A stretch of DNA of 64,000 bases from Chthoniobacterales bacterium (lineage in GTDB: Bacteria > Verrucomicrobiota > Verrucomicrobiia > Chthoniobacterales > Terrimicrobiaceae). A program made the translations under genes and the position numbers. Shown one piece after another: positions 29,166-39,028 of this stretch. The first letter of the stretch is position 1, and each line of letters starts with the position of its first letter. Where the stretch lies: contig JACSRU010000108.1 in assembly GCA_014879575.1 (NCBI GenBank), positions 24,334 to 88,333 of the forward strand. Reading direction: 5' to 3'. The notes under the pieces are model-generated. The model was not told where the DNA came from, searched no databases, and saw only the letters and a program-made list of their open reading frames with translations.

Positions 29166-30161
29166 CTAGAGCAAACAAGCGGCATCCAGGGCGGCGAGTT
29201 CCTCCGGGGAAAAGGCGGTGTTTTTCAGGGCGCCAACATTTTCATCAATCTGGGCGGGGCGGCTGGCACCGATGAGAACTGTCGTCACGGACGGGCGCGA
29301 CAAAGCCCACGCCAGAGCAAGCTGGGCAAGCGACTGGCCCCGGGTTTCCGCGATCGCGGCGAGAGCGCGCACCTTCCGAAGCGTGTCTTCGGTGATGCGG
29401 TCGGCCTTCAAAAATCCATGCGGTTTGCTGGCTCGCGAGCCTTCTTCGATTCCATGCAGGTAGCGATTGGTGAGAAGCCCCTGAGCCAGGGGGCAGAAGG
29501 CAATGCACCCGACCCCGGCGTCCATCAACACCTGGGAGAGTCCACTGGTCTCGACCCGTCGGTCGATCAGATTATACGCAGGCTGGTGGATCAGCAGGGG
29601 GACGCCAGCGGCGGAGAGCAAGTCTGCGGCGCGCCGGGTGAGTTCCGGCGGATAGTTTGAAACCCCCGCGTAAAGTGCCTTCCCGGAGCGCACGGCCTGC
29701 ACGAGGGCGCCGACGGTTTCCTCAAGCGGAGTCTCGGCATCCGGGCGGTGACTGTAGAAAATGTCCACGAAGTCGAGCTGCATCCGCCGAAGGCTTTGAT
29801 CGAGGCTCGAGAGAAGGGATTTCCGCGAGCCACCGTCCCCATACGGTCCCGCCCACATGCGATAGCCAGCCTTCGTGGACACGATCAGTTCGTCGCGGTG
29901 ACAGGAGAGGTCCGAGCGCAGGATGCGCCCAAACGTCTCCTCCGCGCTCCCCGGAGGCGGGCCATAATTATTTGCCAGATCGAAATGCGTGATGCCCAGA
30001 TCGAAGGCCCGGAGAATCATGGCCCGGCTGGTCTCGTGAACATCCACGCCCCCGAAGTTGTGCCAGAGTCCGAGCGAAATCGCGGGGAGGCGCACTCCGC
30101 TGTGCCCGCAACGCCGGTAGTCCATGTGATCATAGCGCGAGGTGGACGCAGTGTGGCTCAT
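29166..30161 (-). CDS. Aldo/keto reductase (YghZ / L-glyceraldehyde-3-phosphate reductase-like)
   Basis: MDYRRCGHSGVRLPAISLGLWHNFGGVD...HFDLANNYGPPPGSAEETFGRIL...DEL IVSTKAGYRMWAGPYGDGGSRK SLLSSLDQSLRRMQLDFVDIFYSHRPD. Confidence 0.88.
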   Translation of the reverse strand: MSHTASTSRYDHMDYRRCGHSGVRLPAISLGLWHNFGGVDVHETSRAMILRAFDLGITHFDLANNYGPPPGSAEETFGRILRSDLSCHRDELIVSTKAGYRMWAGPYGDGGSRKSLLSSLDQSLRRMQLDFVDIFYSHRPDAETPLEETVGALVQAVRSGKALYAGVSNYPPELTRRAADLLSAAGVPLLIHQPAYNLIDRRVETSGLSQVLMDAGVGCIAFCPLAQGLLTNRYLHGIEEGSRASKPHGFLKADRITEDTLRKVRALAAIAETRGQSLAQLALAWALSRPSVTTVLIGASRPAQIDENVGALKNTAFSPEELAALDAACLL

Positions 30162-30297
30162 TAGGCAAAAATTCCTTCAATCCTCGAAAAGCGCAAGTCC
30201 CGTTCGAAGGCGGGGGGCAAAATCCTCCGCCCGGCAATCGGTTCATGTCGCGGTTGTCAGCCGACAGAGTTTGTGCCTACGCTCCCGCATTCTTCCC

Positions 30298-31725
30298 ATG
30301 AAAAAAATCCTGTTGGCCCTGGTGATTTTCCTTCCCGCGCTTTCCGCTCAATTCGTCGGTGAGGTGCCGGGCGATGACAACGGTGCCGGGCACTCCCGGT
30401 TTTGGACGTATTACAATCCGCATCCTTCGAGCTTTATCGGCTCGCGCGAATGGTGGGAAGGGACCACCCTCTCCGGAGACTGGTGGGGAATCCGCAATTA
30501 CTTCGACGATTCCGGCTTCGAAGTTTCGGCCAGCTATACGAACAACATCGCCGGAAATCCCGTGGGGGGAAAAAGTGCCGGATTCACCTACACGGACAAC
30601 GTCAGTTTTGGCGTCCAATTCAACTTCGAGGAACTGGCCGGATGGAAGGGGCTTACCCTGACTCTCAGCGGACTGAATCGCGCCGGTTCCAGCCTCTCGC
30701 AGAATGCCATTGGCAATCAGTTCACCGTCCAGCAGGTCTATGGCGGGCAGACGGCGATGTTCTACGCTCTCTTCTTCGAGCAACGCTTGCTCGACGAAAA
30801 AATCAGCCTCAAGGCCGGGCGGTTCTCGACGGGTGATGATTTTGCCTCATCGCCCATTTACTGGCTCTACATGAACAACGGGATTGATGGCAATCCGCAG
30901 GCACTTCCTGTGAACACCCAGTTCTCGGCCTATCCCTGGGCGGTTTGGGCGGCCCGCCTGCGCGTGGAGCCGACTCCGGAGACCCACGTCATGCTCGGTG
31001 CCTACCAGGTCTCGACGCGTGTTTTTGACCGGGACTACCACGGGATGGACTGGAGTATCCGGGCCAATGACGGAGTCCTCCTGATCAGCCAGGTGGGATG
31101 GACGCCGGAATTTTTCAAGCGGGCGGTGGAAAAGTCTGCTGCGTCGGACGGCAAATCCGCCCTTTCGACAAGGGCGCGTTCCGAAGGGAAATCCTTCAAA
31201 GCGATCTCCCCCGAGACCGAAATGAGGGGACTCCCCGGGCACTATTGGGTCGGCGTGTATTATTCGCCCTGGCAATTCGCCCAGTTCGGAACCACCGAAA
31301 CCGCCTCGCATTCCTACGGATTCTACTGGCATGCGGACCAGATGGTCTGGCAGGAGGCGCCGGGGAGCGATGAAGGCCTGACCCTCTGGTCGGCGTTCGT
31401 GCTCTCCCCCCAACAAAACATTGCCAAGCTCCCGTTCCAGGCCAATGCCGGCATCGTTTACAAGGGACTGCTTCCGGGGCGCACCCAGGATGAGACGCTC
31501 TTCGGACTGGCTTATGGAAAATTCAGCCGGAACTACGCCCGGACGGTCGAGGCCGCAGGAAATGGCTACCCCCAATACGAAATGGCTCTGGAGTGGGGTT
31601 ACCGCATCAACTTCACAAAATTCGCCTACATCCAGCCCGACCTGCAGTGGGTCATCAATCCGGGCGGCACAGGCCGGATCCCCAATGCCCTCGTGCTCGG
31701 CGCCCAAATGAGCGTGACATTTTGA
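30298..31725 (+). CDS. Carbohydrate porin, OprB family
   Basis: MKKILLALVIFLPALSAQ signal; TTLSGDWWGIRNYFDDSGFEVSASYTNNIAGNPVGG...GRFSTGDDFASSPIYWLYMNNGIDGNP...; ends with aromatic ALVLGAQMSVTF. Confidence 0.82.
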   Translation: MKKILLALVIFLPALSAQFVGEVPGDDNGAGHSRFWTYYNPHPSSFIGSREWWEGTTLSGDWWGIRNYFDDSGFEVSASYTNNIAGNPVGGKSAGFTYTDNVSFGVQFNFEELAGWKGLTLTLSGLNRAGSSLSQNAIGNQFTVQQVYGGQTAMFYALFFEQRLLDEKISLKAGRFSTGDDFASSPIYWLYMNNGIDGNPQALPVNTQFSAYPWAVWAARLRVEPTPETHVMLGAYQVSTRVFDRDYHGMDWSIRANDGVLLISQVGWTPEFFKRAVEKSAASDGKSALSTRARSEGKSFKAISPETEMRGLPGHYWVGVYYSPWQFAQFGTTETASHSYGFYWHADQMVWQEAPGSDEGLTLWSAFVLSPQQNIAKLPFQANAGIVYKGLLPGRTQDETLFGLAYGKFSRNYARTVEAAGNGYPQYEMALEWGYRINFTKFAYIQPDLQWVINPGGTGRIPNALVLGAQMSVTF

Positions 31726-32480
31726 GCCGTCCCCCGCGCATCTTCCGCACCCCCTGGCGGATCTGCCTGTTGGCATTCCTATCCGTGCTTGCCGGCACAG
31801 GCATTGGCCGCTGCGGGGATCTGTCCAAGGATACGAATGAACTGATCTCGTGGCTGCTGAAGGACGGACGGGAGATGAAGGAGATTCCCTTTCCGGTCGT
31901 GCTCGCCGCCGTGACGGGCCGGAAAGTCATCCCCATCGAGCCGGAGGCCGACAAAGTCCTGCTCGAGCGTCTGGCCGGGGTTCTCAACAAGGTTCTGGCC
32001 GACCTGAACGATCCCGCCCGGGAAATCCACCGGGCAGGCCGGATCAATGAAGCCAGCCGGTTCATCGAGGACCAACTCCGCCAGGAGCTGAATCGCCAGC
32101 CCGGCTGGAAGTGCTCGATTCCGAAAACGAACGCCGGAGAGGAACAACGCAGCGGGTATCCGGATCTCCAACTCGAATTGGAAAATGGCGATGTCGTCTT
32201 CCTGGATCCGAAGCTCCATGAGGAAAACTCGCGCACCAGCACGCTGAGAACCTTCTACTACGAACCAAAAATCACGACAAACAAGGTCCACAGGGACGCC
32301 CGCCACATGTTGGTGGCGATCCGGCACAATGGAAAAACGGGCGCGGATCTCCGCCTGTTGGGATGGGAACTTGTGGACGTTTCGCGGATTTGCGTGAAAC
32401 TCAAGGCGGAATTCCAGGCCTCCAATAACGACATGTATCAGAAGGAAAACGTCGTCGCCGAAGGCGGCACCAACCCCTGA
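31722..32480 (+). CDS. Uncharacterised protein with PD-(D/E)XK restriction-endonuclease-like motif and possible signal peptide
   Basis: TTG start overlaps the OprB stop (TTGA). N-terminus SRPPRIFRTPWRICLLAFLSVLAGTGIG is signal-like; core GYPDLQLELENGDVVFLDPKLHEENSRTSTLRTFYYEPKITTNKVHRDARHMLVAIRHN carries PD-x(13)-D-P-K. Confidence 0.58.
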   Translation: MSRPPRIFRTPWRICLLAFLSVLAGTGIGRCGDLSKDTNELISWLLKDGREMKEIPFPVVLAAVTGRKVIPIEPEADKVLLERLAGVLNKVLADLNDPAREIHRAGRINEASRFIEDQLRQELNRQPGWKCSIPKTNAGEEQRSGYPDLQLELENGDVVFLDPKLHEENSRTSTLRTFYYEPKITTNKVHRDARHMLVAIRHNGKTGADLRLLGWELVDVSRICVKLKAEFQASNNDMYQKENVVAEGGTNP

Positions 32481-32546
32481 CCCGCAAAATTTTCCCATTT
32501 TACTTTTTCAGGAATCCGCCTTTGATGCACAGTTCGCCTGTTCATC

Positions 32547-35531
32547 ATGTTCAACTGGATTCTCAAGAAAATCATCGGCTCAAAGAACCAGCGGGAAATC
32601 CGTCGGTTACAGCCCGTTATTCGGCAAATCAACGAAATCGAGGCCGGCTTCCAAGGGCTGTCGGACGAAGGCTACCGGGCCAAAACGCAGGAGTGGAAGG
32701 ATCGCCTCTCAAAAATCGAGGATTCGCCAACGCTGAAGGCGGAGCTTGAGGCGTTGCTTCCCGAGGCCTTTGCCCTGGTGAAAAGTGCCGCGCGGCGTCT
32801 CGTGGGCCGCGACATCACCGTTTGCGACCAGCCTCTCAAATGGAACATGGTTCACTTCGACGTTCAGTTGATCGGCGGGATGATCCTGCACCGCGGGCGC
32901 ATCGCGGAAATGGCGACCGGCGAGGGGAAAACCCTGGTTGCCACGCTGGCCGTTTATCTCAATGCCCTGAGCGGGCGGGGGGTCCACGTCGTGACCGTGA
33001 ACGACTATCTGGCCAAGCGCGATGCCGAGTGGATGGGTCAGCTCTACGGTTTTCTTGGGCTCACGGTGGGGATCATCCAGAACGACCAGCCGCCCGAGCA
33101 CCGGCGCGCCCAATACCAGTGCGACATCACCTACGGGACCAATAGCGAGTTCGGTTTCGACTACCTCCGCGACAACGGCATGGCCACCAGCCGGGAACAA
33201 CAGGTGCAGCGGGGCCACTTTTTTGCCATCGTGGACGAAGTGGATTCCATCCTCATTGACGAGGCGCGAACCCCGCTGATCATCAGCGGACCCGCGACGA
33301 TCTCCACCCACCAATACGACCGGTTCAAGCCCCTCATCGAACAACTCGTCCGCAAGCAGACCATGCTCTGCAACCGGCTCGCCACCGAGGCCAGAGAGTC
33401 GCTCGAAGCCGGCCACCGTGAGGAGGCCGGTCGCACGCTCTTCAAGCTCAAGCTCGGCCAGCCCCGCAACAAGGCCCTGCTCCGCATCATGGAAGATCCC
33501 GACATGCGCAAGGTCATGGACAAGGCCGAACTCGAATTTTACAAGGACACCGACGGCAAGGCCGCCCTTGTCGCGCTCAAGGAGGAATTGTTTTTCACCA
33601 TCGAGGAACGCCAGCACGATGCCGACCTTACGGAACTCGGGCGCGGGTATCTGAACCCGGACGATCCAAATGCGTTCGTGCTACCGGATCTCCTCACGGA
33701 GTTTGCCGACATCGAGAATGATCCCGCGCTGGATGCCGCCGGCAAGGCCCGGAAAAAGGGCGAGCGCCAGCAGCATTGCGATGCCCAGGCCGAGCGGATC
33801 CATAATATTTCGCAACTGCTCAAGGCCTATTGCCTCTACGAAAAAGATGTCGAGTATGTGGTGGAGGAAAACAAGGTGGTGATCGTGGACACCTTCACCG
33901 GACGCAAAATGCCCGGACGCCGCTGGAGCGATGGCCTGCACCAGGCGGTCGAGGCAAAGGAGGGCGTCCAGATCGACCGCGAGACCCAGACGCTCGCGAC
34001 GATCACCATCCAGAACTATTTCCGCCTCTACGAAAAACTTGCCGGCATGACCGGCACGGCCGAGACCGAGGTCAACGAATTCCACGACATCTATCAACTC
34101 GACGTGAACGTCATCCCCACGAACCGGAAAGTCGCCCGCGTGGATGAAAACGACCGGATCTTCAAAACCCGCCGCGAAAAATACAACGCCTCCATCGAGG
34201 CGATTCGCGAAGCCCACGGGCGGGGGCAGCCGGTCCTCGTCGGCACGGCGAGCGTCGAATCCAGCGAGTTGCTCAGCCGCATGCTGAAGCTGCAGAAAAT
34301 CCCGCATACCGTCCTCAATGCGAAATACCACATGCAGGAGGCCGAGATTGTCACGCGGGCGGGCCTTCGCGGCGCCGTCACCATTTCCACGAACATGGCC
34401 GGACGCGGCACCGACATCAAACTCGGCGAGGGAGTTGGCGAGTTGGGCGGCCTCTATGTCATCGGAACCGAACGCCACGAATCCCGCCGCATTGACCGGC
34501 AGCTTCGCGGACGCTGTGCCCGCCAGGGAGATCCCGGACGCTCGCGGTTCTATGTGAGCTTCGAGGATGACCTGATGCGGAATTTTGGCGCGAGCGACCG
34601 CATGACAAAGATCATGGAAACTTTTGGCCTCAAGGAGGGCGAGGAACTCGAGCATCCGTGGCTGAACAAAAGCGTGGAAACCGCGCAGAAACGGGTCGAG
34701 CAACGGAACTACCAAATGCGGCGGCGCACGCTCGAGTTCGACGATGTGATGAACCAGCAGCGCGAGGTCGTTTACGGCTACCGCAACGAGGTCATGGATT
34801 CGGAAAACCCCCGGCAGTTGATCCAGGAAGTGATCACCGAGGTGGTTCCGAAGAAGGTCGCCGATTTTCTTGAGGCACCGGAGGGCGAGGAGCCCGACGC
34901 GGACGGTCTCCTCCAGTGGTTGAATTCGACATTTCCCCTGGGCCTCAGCCGTGAGAAAGCCGCGCTGGACACCCGCTCGGTCGAGGAAAACGGCCAGTTC
35001 CTCATGCAGACGATCCGCGATGCCTACACGCGCAAGGCCGAGCTGGAGAATCCGGATGCCCTGCGAGGCCTGGAGCGTTACATCATTCTCAATGCCGTGG
35101 ACCGGCTCTGGCAGGAACACCTCTACGCGATGGACGGCCTCCGCGAGGCGGTTTACCTCCGCGCCTTTGGCCAGAAGGATCCCCTCGTCGAGTATAAAAA
35201 TGACGCCTACGGAATGTTCGTCGAACTGATGGAAAACATCCGGCTGGAAGTCCTGAACAATCTCTTCCGCAGCACGACAAATCTCCAGGCCTTTGAGCAG
35301 CTGCTCGCCAGCCTGCCGCAAAATCTCCTGCGTGCGGATCCTGCGGGACGCGCCCGTCCGGCGGGTGCTCCCTCTGCGGGGAGCATCGAGGGAGGGCTGT
35401 CGGAAGATGCCCCGGACGTCCCAAAATTGGAACTGCCCATCCGCCGCGAGTTGCCGAAGGTCGGACGGAACGATCCGTGTCCGTGCGGAAGCGGCAAGAA
35501 ATTCAAATCCTGCTGCGGACGCAACGCCTGA
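32547..35531 (+). CDS. secA: Preprotein translocase subunit SecA
   Basis: [21 protein letters not shown]...[32 protein letters not shown]...C-terminal [22 protein letters not shown]. Confidence 0.97.
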   Translation: MFNWILKKIIGSKNQREIRRLQPVIRQINEIEAGFQGLSDEGYRAKTQEWKDRLSKIEDSPTLKAELEALLPEAFALVKSAARRLVGRDITVCDQPLKWNMVHFDVQLIGGMILHRGRIAEMATGEGKTLVATLAVYLNALSGRGVHVVTVNDYLAKRDAEWMGQLYGFLGLTVGIIQNDQPPEHRRAQYQCDITYGTNSEFGFDYLRDNGMATSREQQVQRGHFFAIVDEVDSILIDEARTPLIISGPATISTHQYDRFKPLIEQLVRKQTMLCNRLATEARESLEAGHREEAGRTLFKLKLGQPRNKALLRIMEDPDMRKVMDKAELEFYKDTDGKAALVALKEELFFTIEERQHDADLTELGRGYLNPDDPNAFVLPDLLTEFADIENDPALDAAGKARKKGERQQHCDAQAERIHNISQLLKAYCLYEKDVEYVVEENKVVIVDTFTGRKMPGRRWSDGLHQAVEAKEGVQIDRETQTLATITIQNYFRLYEKLAGMTGTAETEVNEFHDIYQLDVNVIPTNRKVARVDENDRIFKTRREKYNASIEAIREAHGRGQPVLVGTASVESSELLSRMLKLQKIPHTVLNAKYHMQEAEIVTRAGLRGAVTISTNMAGRGTDIKLGEGVGELGGLYVIGTERHESRRIDRQLRGRCARQGDPGRSRFYVSFEDDLMRNFGASDRMTKIMETFGLKEGEELEHPWLNKSVETAQKRVEQRNYQMRRRTLEFDDVMNQQREVVYGYRNEVMDSENPRQLIQEVITEVVPKKVADFLEAPEGEEPDADGLLQWLNSTFPLGLSREKAALDTRSVEENGQFLMQTIRDAYTRKAELENPDALRGLERYIILNAVDRLWQEHLYAMDGLREAVYLRAFGQKDPLVEYKNDAYGMFVELMENIRLEVLNNLFRSTTNLQAFEQLLASLPQNLLRADPAGRARPAGAPSAGSIEGGLSEDAPDVPKLELPIRRELPKVGRNDPCPCGSGKKFKSCCGRNA

Positions 35532-35588
35532 TCCGTTGACGGCGCGGGCAGCGAATGCCGCGGCCACAGGGTCCGTGCGGACGGGCGT

Positions 35589-36854
35589 TCAGCGAACCTG
35601 GCCGGTTCCGCGGATGAGATATTTGTAGGAGGTGAGTTCCTCGAGGCCCATCGGCCCGCGGGCGTGGAGTTTGTCGGTGCTGATCCCGATCTCCGCGCCG
35701 AACCCAAACTCCCCGCCATCGGTGAACCGGGTCGAGGCGTTCCAATAGACCGTCGCGGAATCCACTTCGCGCAGAAACTGAGCGGCGACATCTGCGTCTT
35801 CCGTGACAATTGCGTCGCTGTGATGCGACCCGTAGGTTTCCATGTGGGCCACCGCCTCCTCCAGGCTCCCAACGACGCGCACCGAAAGGATGAGATCGAG
35901 GTATTCCGTGCGCCAGGAGGTTTCGTCCGCTGGACCGAGGGGTTCGTAGCCGAGGTCCGCAAGAAGCTGGAAGGCTTCGGGATCGGCCCGCATCTCGACG
36001 GGATATTTTTGAAAGGCGGGGGCGACCCTGGCCAGGAAGGCGGGGGCGATTTCGCGGTGGACAAGCAGGGTTTCCATGGCGTTGCAGACTCCGGGCCGCT
36101 GGCATTTTGCGTTGAGCGCGATGTCGAGTGCCATGTCGAGATTGGCCCTTTTGTCCACATAGACGTGGCAAACCCCGTGGTAATGTTTGATGACCGGCAT
36201 CCGGGCATGCGAAACGACATTCTCGATGAGCGAGTGCCCGCCGCGGGGGATGATCACATCCAAAAACTCATCCATCTGGGCCAGAATCCGCACGGCTTCG
36301 CGATCCGTGGTGGGAACGAGTTGGACGGAATGTTCCGGCAACCCGGCTTTCGCACCGCCGGTCTGAAGGGCGGAGGCGATGGCGAGATTCGAGGAAATGG
36401 CCTCGGAGCCTCCGCGCAGGATAACGGCGTTTCCGGTCTTGAGGCATAGAACCGCCGCGTCGCTTGTCACGTTCGGGCGCGACTCGTAGATGATCCCGAT
36501 AACGCCGATCGGAGTCCGGATTTTCGTGATTTGAATTCCGCTTGGCTGGGTCCACTCGCGGAGGATTTCTCCCACAGGATCTTTCAGGTCCGCCACCTGG
36601 CGGATTCCCTTCGCCATCCCGGCGATGCGTTCGGGAGTCAGGCGCAAGCGGTCAATGGCCGCCTTGTTCAGCCCCTCCGCACGGGCTACATCCTGCGCGT
36701 TGGCGCGGAGGAGGGCGTCCGTTTCGGCGACCAGCCCGCTCGCCATGGCCTGCAGGATTTCGGATTTTTTGGCGGAGGAAAGTTTTGCCAGCTCGCGCGA
36801 AGCGGCGCGTGCCCGGACTCCGATTTCCAGGATTGAGGATTCAAGGGCTTTCAT
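35589..36854 (-). CDS. proA: Glutamate-5-semialdehyde dehydrogenase (gamma-glutamyl phosphate reductase)
   Basis: PIGVIGIIYESRPNVTSDAAVLCLKTGNAVILRGGSEA...VIIPRGGHSLIENVV...RFTDGGEFGFGAEIGISTDKLHARGPMGLEELTSYKYLIRGTGQVR; ATGA overlap with ald. Confidence 0.95.
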   Translation of the reverse strand: MKALESSILEIGVRARAASRELAKLSSAKKSEILQAMASGLVAETDALLRANAQDVARAEGLNKAAIDRLRLTPERIAGMAKGIRQVADLKDPVGEILREWTQPSGIQITKIRTPIGVIGIIYESRPNVTSDAAVLCLKTGNAVILRGGSEAISSNLAIASALQTGGAKAGLPEHSVQLVPTTDREAVRILAQMDEFLDVIIPRGGHSLIENVVSHARMPVIKHYHGVCHVYVDKRANLDMALDIALNAKCQRPGVCNAMETLLVHREIAPAFLARVAPAFQKYPVEMRADPEAFQLLADLGYEPLGPADETSWRTEYLDLILSVRVVGSLEEAVAHMETYGSHHSDAIVTEDADVAAQFLREVDSATVYWNASTRFTDGGEFGFGAEIGISTDKLHARGPMGLEELTSYKYLIRGTGQVR

Positions 36855-37951
36855 TCGGTAAAAGGGACATGGGGCAGGCCATGTGCGTCGGCGACAGCTT
36901 TGCAGGTGACTTTTCCGGCGATGATGTTGAGTCCGCCGGCAAGTCCCGGTTGGCGGAGAAGGGCTTCCCGCAGCGGAAAATCGGCAAGGGTTTCGATGTA
37001 GCGGTTGGTGACATTCGTCAGGGCCTGGGTCGCGGTGCGGGCATAGGCACCCGGCATGTTGGCGACACAGTAGTGCGTGATCCCTTCCTCCACAAATGTC
37101 GGATCGTGGTGGGTGGTCGGACGCGAGGTCTCCACGCACCCGCCCTGGTCGATCGCGATGTCCACAAGCACGCTGCCGGGCTTCATCAGGCGCAGCATCC
37201 CGCGGGAAATGAGCTTGGGAGCTTTTGCCCCGGGGACCAGCACGGCGCCGATCAGCAAATCCACCCCCGGCAGGAGTTCCAGGATGCTGGCTTCGCTGGA
37301 ATAAAGCGTGTGGGCGGAATGCATCGTGATATCCAAAAACCGCATGCGTTCCAGGTCCACCTCAAGGATGGTCACGTCGGCGCCAAGCCCCGTGGCCATG
37401 CGGGCGGCATTCACTCCGGCGGTTCCGCCGCCGATGACCATGACTTTCCCGGGGAGAACACCGGGAACCCCGCCGAGAAGAACGCCTTTGCCCCCGTTGT
37501 TTTTCGCCAAAAAATATCCGCCGACGAGGACGGACATCCGGCCCGCGATTTCGCTCATGGGTTCCAGGAGCGGCAGGCGGTGGTTCACCTCGACCGTCTC
37601 GTAGGCGATACAGGTGGCGCCGGTGCCGATCAGGGCTTCCGTCAGACTTCGGTTTGCGGCCAGGTGCAGGTAGGTAAAAAGGATCTGATCTTTCCGGAGC
37701 AGCCCATATTCCGAAGGGAGAGGCTCCTTGACTTTCACGATCATGTCCGCCCGCTCAAAAATCTCTTCGTGCCGCTCCAGCACCTCCACCCCGGCAACCC
37801 GGTAGTCCTCGTCGCCGAATCCGATTCCGGCTCCCGCCCGGCTCTCGACAATGACTTTGTGACCGCGCTTGACGAGTTGATAAGCGGCCGACGGCAACAG
37901 GGCCACCCGGTATTCCTGTTCTTTGATTTCCCTGGGAACGCCAATGATCAT
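36851..37951 (-). CDS. ald: Alanine dehydrogenase
   Basis: MIIGVPREIKEQEYRVALLPSAAYQLVKRGHKVIVESRAGAGIGFGDEDY...VLLGGVPGVLPGKVMVIGGGTAGVNAARMATGLGADVTILEV. Confidence 0.95.
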   Translation of the reverse strand: MIIGVPREIKEQEYRVALLPSAAYQLVKRGHKVIVESRAGAGIGFGDEDYRVAGVEVLERHEEIFERADMIVKVKEPLPSEYGLLRKDQILFTYLHLAANRSLTEALIGTGATCIAYETVEVNHRLPLLEPMSEIAGRMSVLVGGYFLAKNNGGKGVLLGGVPGVLPGKVMVIGGGTAGVNAARMATGLGADVTILEVDLERMRFLDITMHSAHTLYSSEASILELLPGVDLLIGAVLVPGAKAPKLISRGMLRLMKPGSVLVDIAIDQGGCVETSRPTTHHDPTFVEEGITHYCVANMPGAYARTATQALTNVTNRYIETLADFPLREALLRQPGLAGGLNIIAGKVTCKAVADAHGLPHVPFTE

Positions 37952-38064
37952 TGGGCGACTATTGCGCATGGACCCCGCTCCCGCAAGAATACGGTTATTT
38001 TGTCGTTGCCCACCCCATGCATTGGTTGGACATGCGGGCGGGAAATGGGTTATATGTCCGGGCC

Positions 38065-38913
38065 ATGCACCGGGGTTTTGTTTTTTTGCCGCTGGCCGTT
38101 TGCCTGCAAGTCGCCGGTCTCCGGGCGCAGGACATCGACGCCGAACTCAAGCAGAGCGGAGAGGATCACATGCGCGAGGAACTCGGCGTGAATCCCATCA
38201 CCACTCCCTCGATCCAGGAGCTCCTGAATCAACTCCAGAACTTCCGTCCCATCCCGCTGGATTTGATTGATGCCGCCAAGCGGGATGCCGTGTTCAACAA
38301 CCGGCTCCAGACGGCCATGCACTTTGGTTCGCTGGTTGCCGACGGGTTCCTGCTCACCTTGGCGGAGCGTCCGAAGGATGTGCAGGATGTCGGCAAGGCA
38401 CTCATCCGCCAGGCCCGGGCTCTGGGGGTCGGCGAGCGCCTCACCAAGCGGAGCAAGAGCCTCCTCGAACTCAGCGACAAGGGGGACTGGTTGGGCATGC
38501 GACAGGAACTCGTCCGCACCCAGCAGGATGTCGAGACCTCGATGCTTGAACTGCGCGACGAGGAAATGGCGCACATGATCAGCCTCGGGGGCTGGCTCCG
38601 CGGATTCCAGCTGGCCGCCAACAGCACGGTCACCCTCTACACACCGAACAAGGCGAAAATTCTCGGGAATGCGGAAATTGTGGAATATTTCCTCGACCGA
38701 CTCTCGACCTTGCATCCGCGGCTGAAGAAGACGGCATTCGTTAAAACCCTTACCGAACGGCTCCGGGGAATCCTCAACCAAATCACCGAAACCCAGGGCC
38801 AAATCCTCACGCCCGAGCAGGTCGCAAAGGTTCGCGATCTTGCCAACGAGGCAGAGGCGGCCACCATGTCGAAGGTTGACGAAGAGGGGAACTTCGAGGA
38901 ACCGAAACCGTAA
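38065..38913 (+). CDS. Uncharacterised secreted/periplasmic protein, helical
   Basis: MHRGFVFLPLAVCLQVAGLRAQDIDAELKQSGEDHMREELGVNPITTPSIQELLNQLQNFRPIPLDLIDAA...; signal peptide-like start, no family recognised. Confidence 0.6.
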   Translation: MHRGFVFLPLAVCLQVAGLRAQDIDAELKQSGEDHMREELGVNPITTPSIQELLNQLQNFRPIPLDLIDAAKRDAVFNNRLQTAMHFGSLVADGFLLTLAERPKDVQDVGKALIRQARALGVGERLTKRSKSLLELSDKGDWLGMRQELVRTQQDVETSMLELRDEEMAHMISLGGWLRGFQLAANSTVTLYTPNKAKILGNAEIVEYFLDRLSTLHPRLKKTAFVKTLTERLRGILNQITETQGQILTPEQVAKVRDLANEAEAATMSKVDEEGNFEEPKP

Positions 38914-39028
38914 GTTCCGCACGGCGGAAACGGGTTTCTCCAACGGATTCTCGCAAACTCCTCCGCGTGGATTTTCTTCCCCTTCAGGCTTTATCCGATG
39001 TAATGGCATGGTATATACCCCCTCTTCC

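Noticed and set aside
33681-35567. 628-aa minus ORF antisense to secA
   Set aside because: Shadow ORF opposite a textbook SecA.
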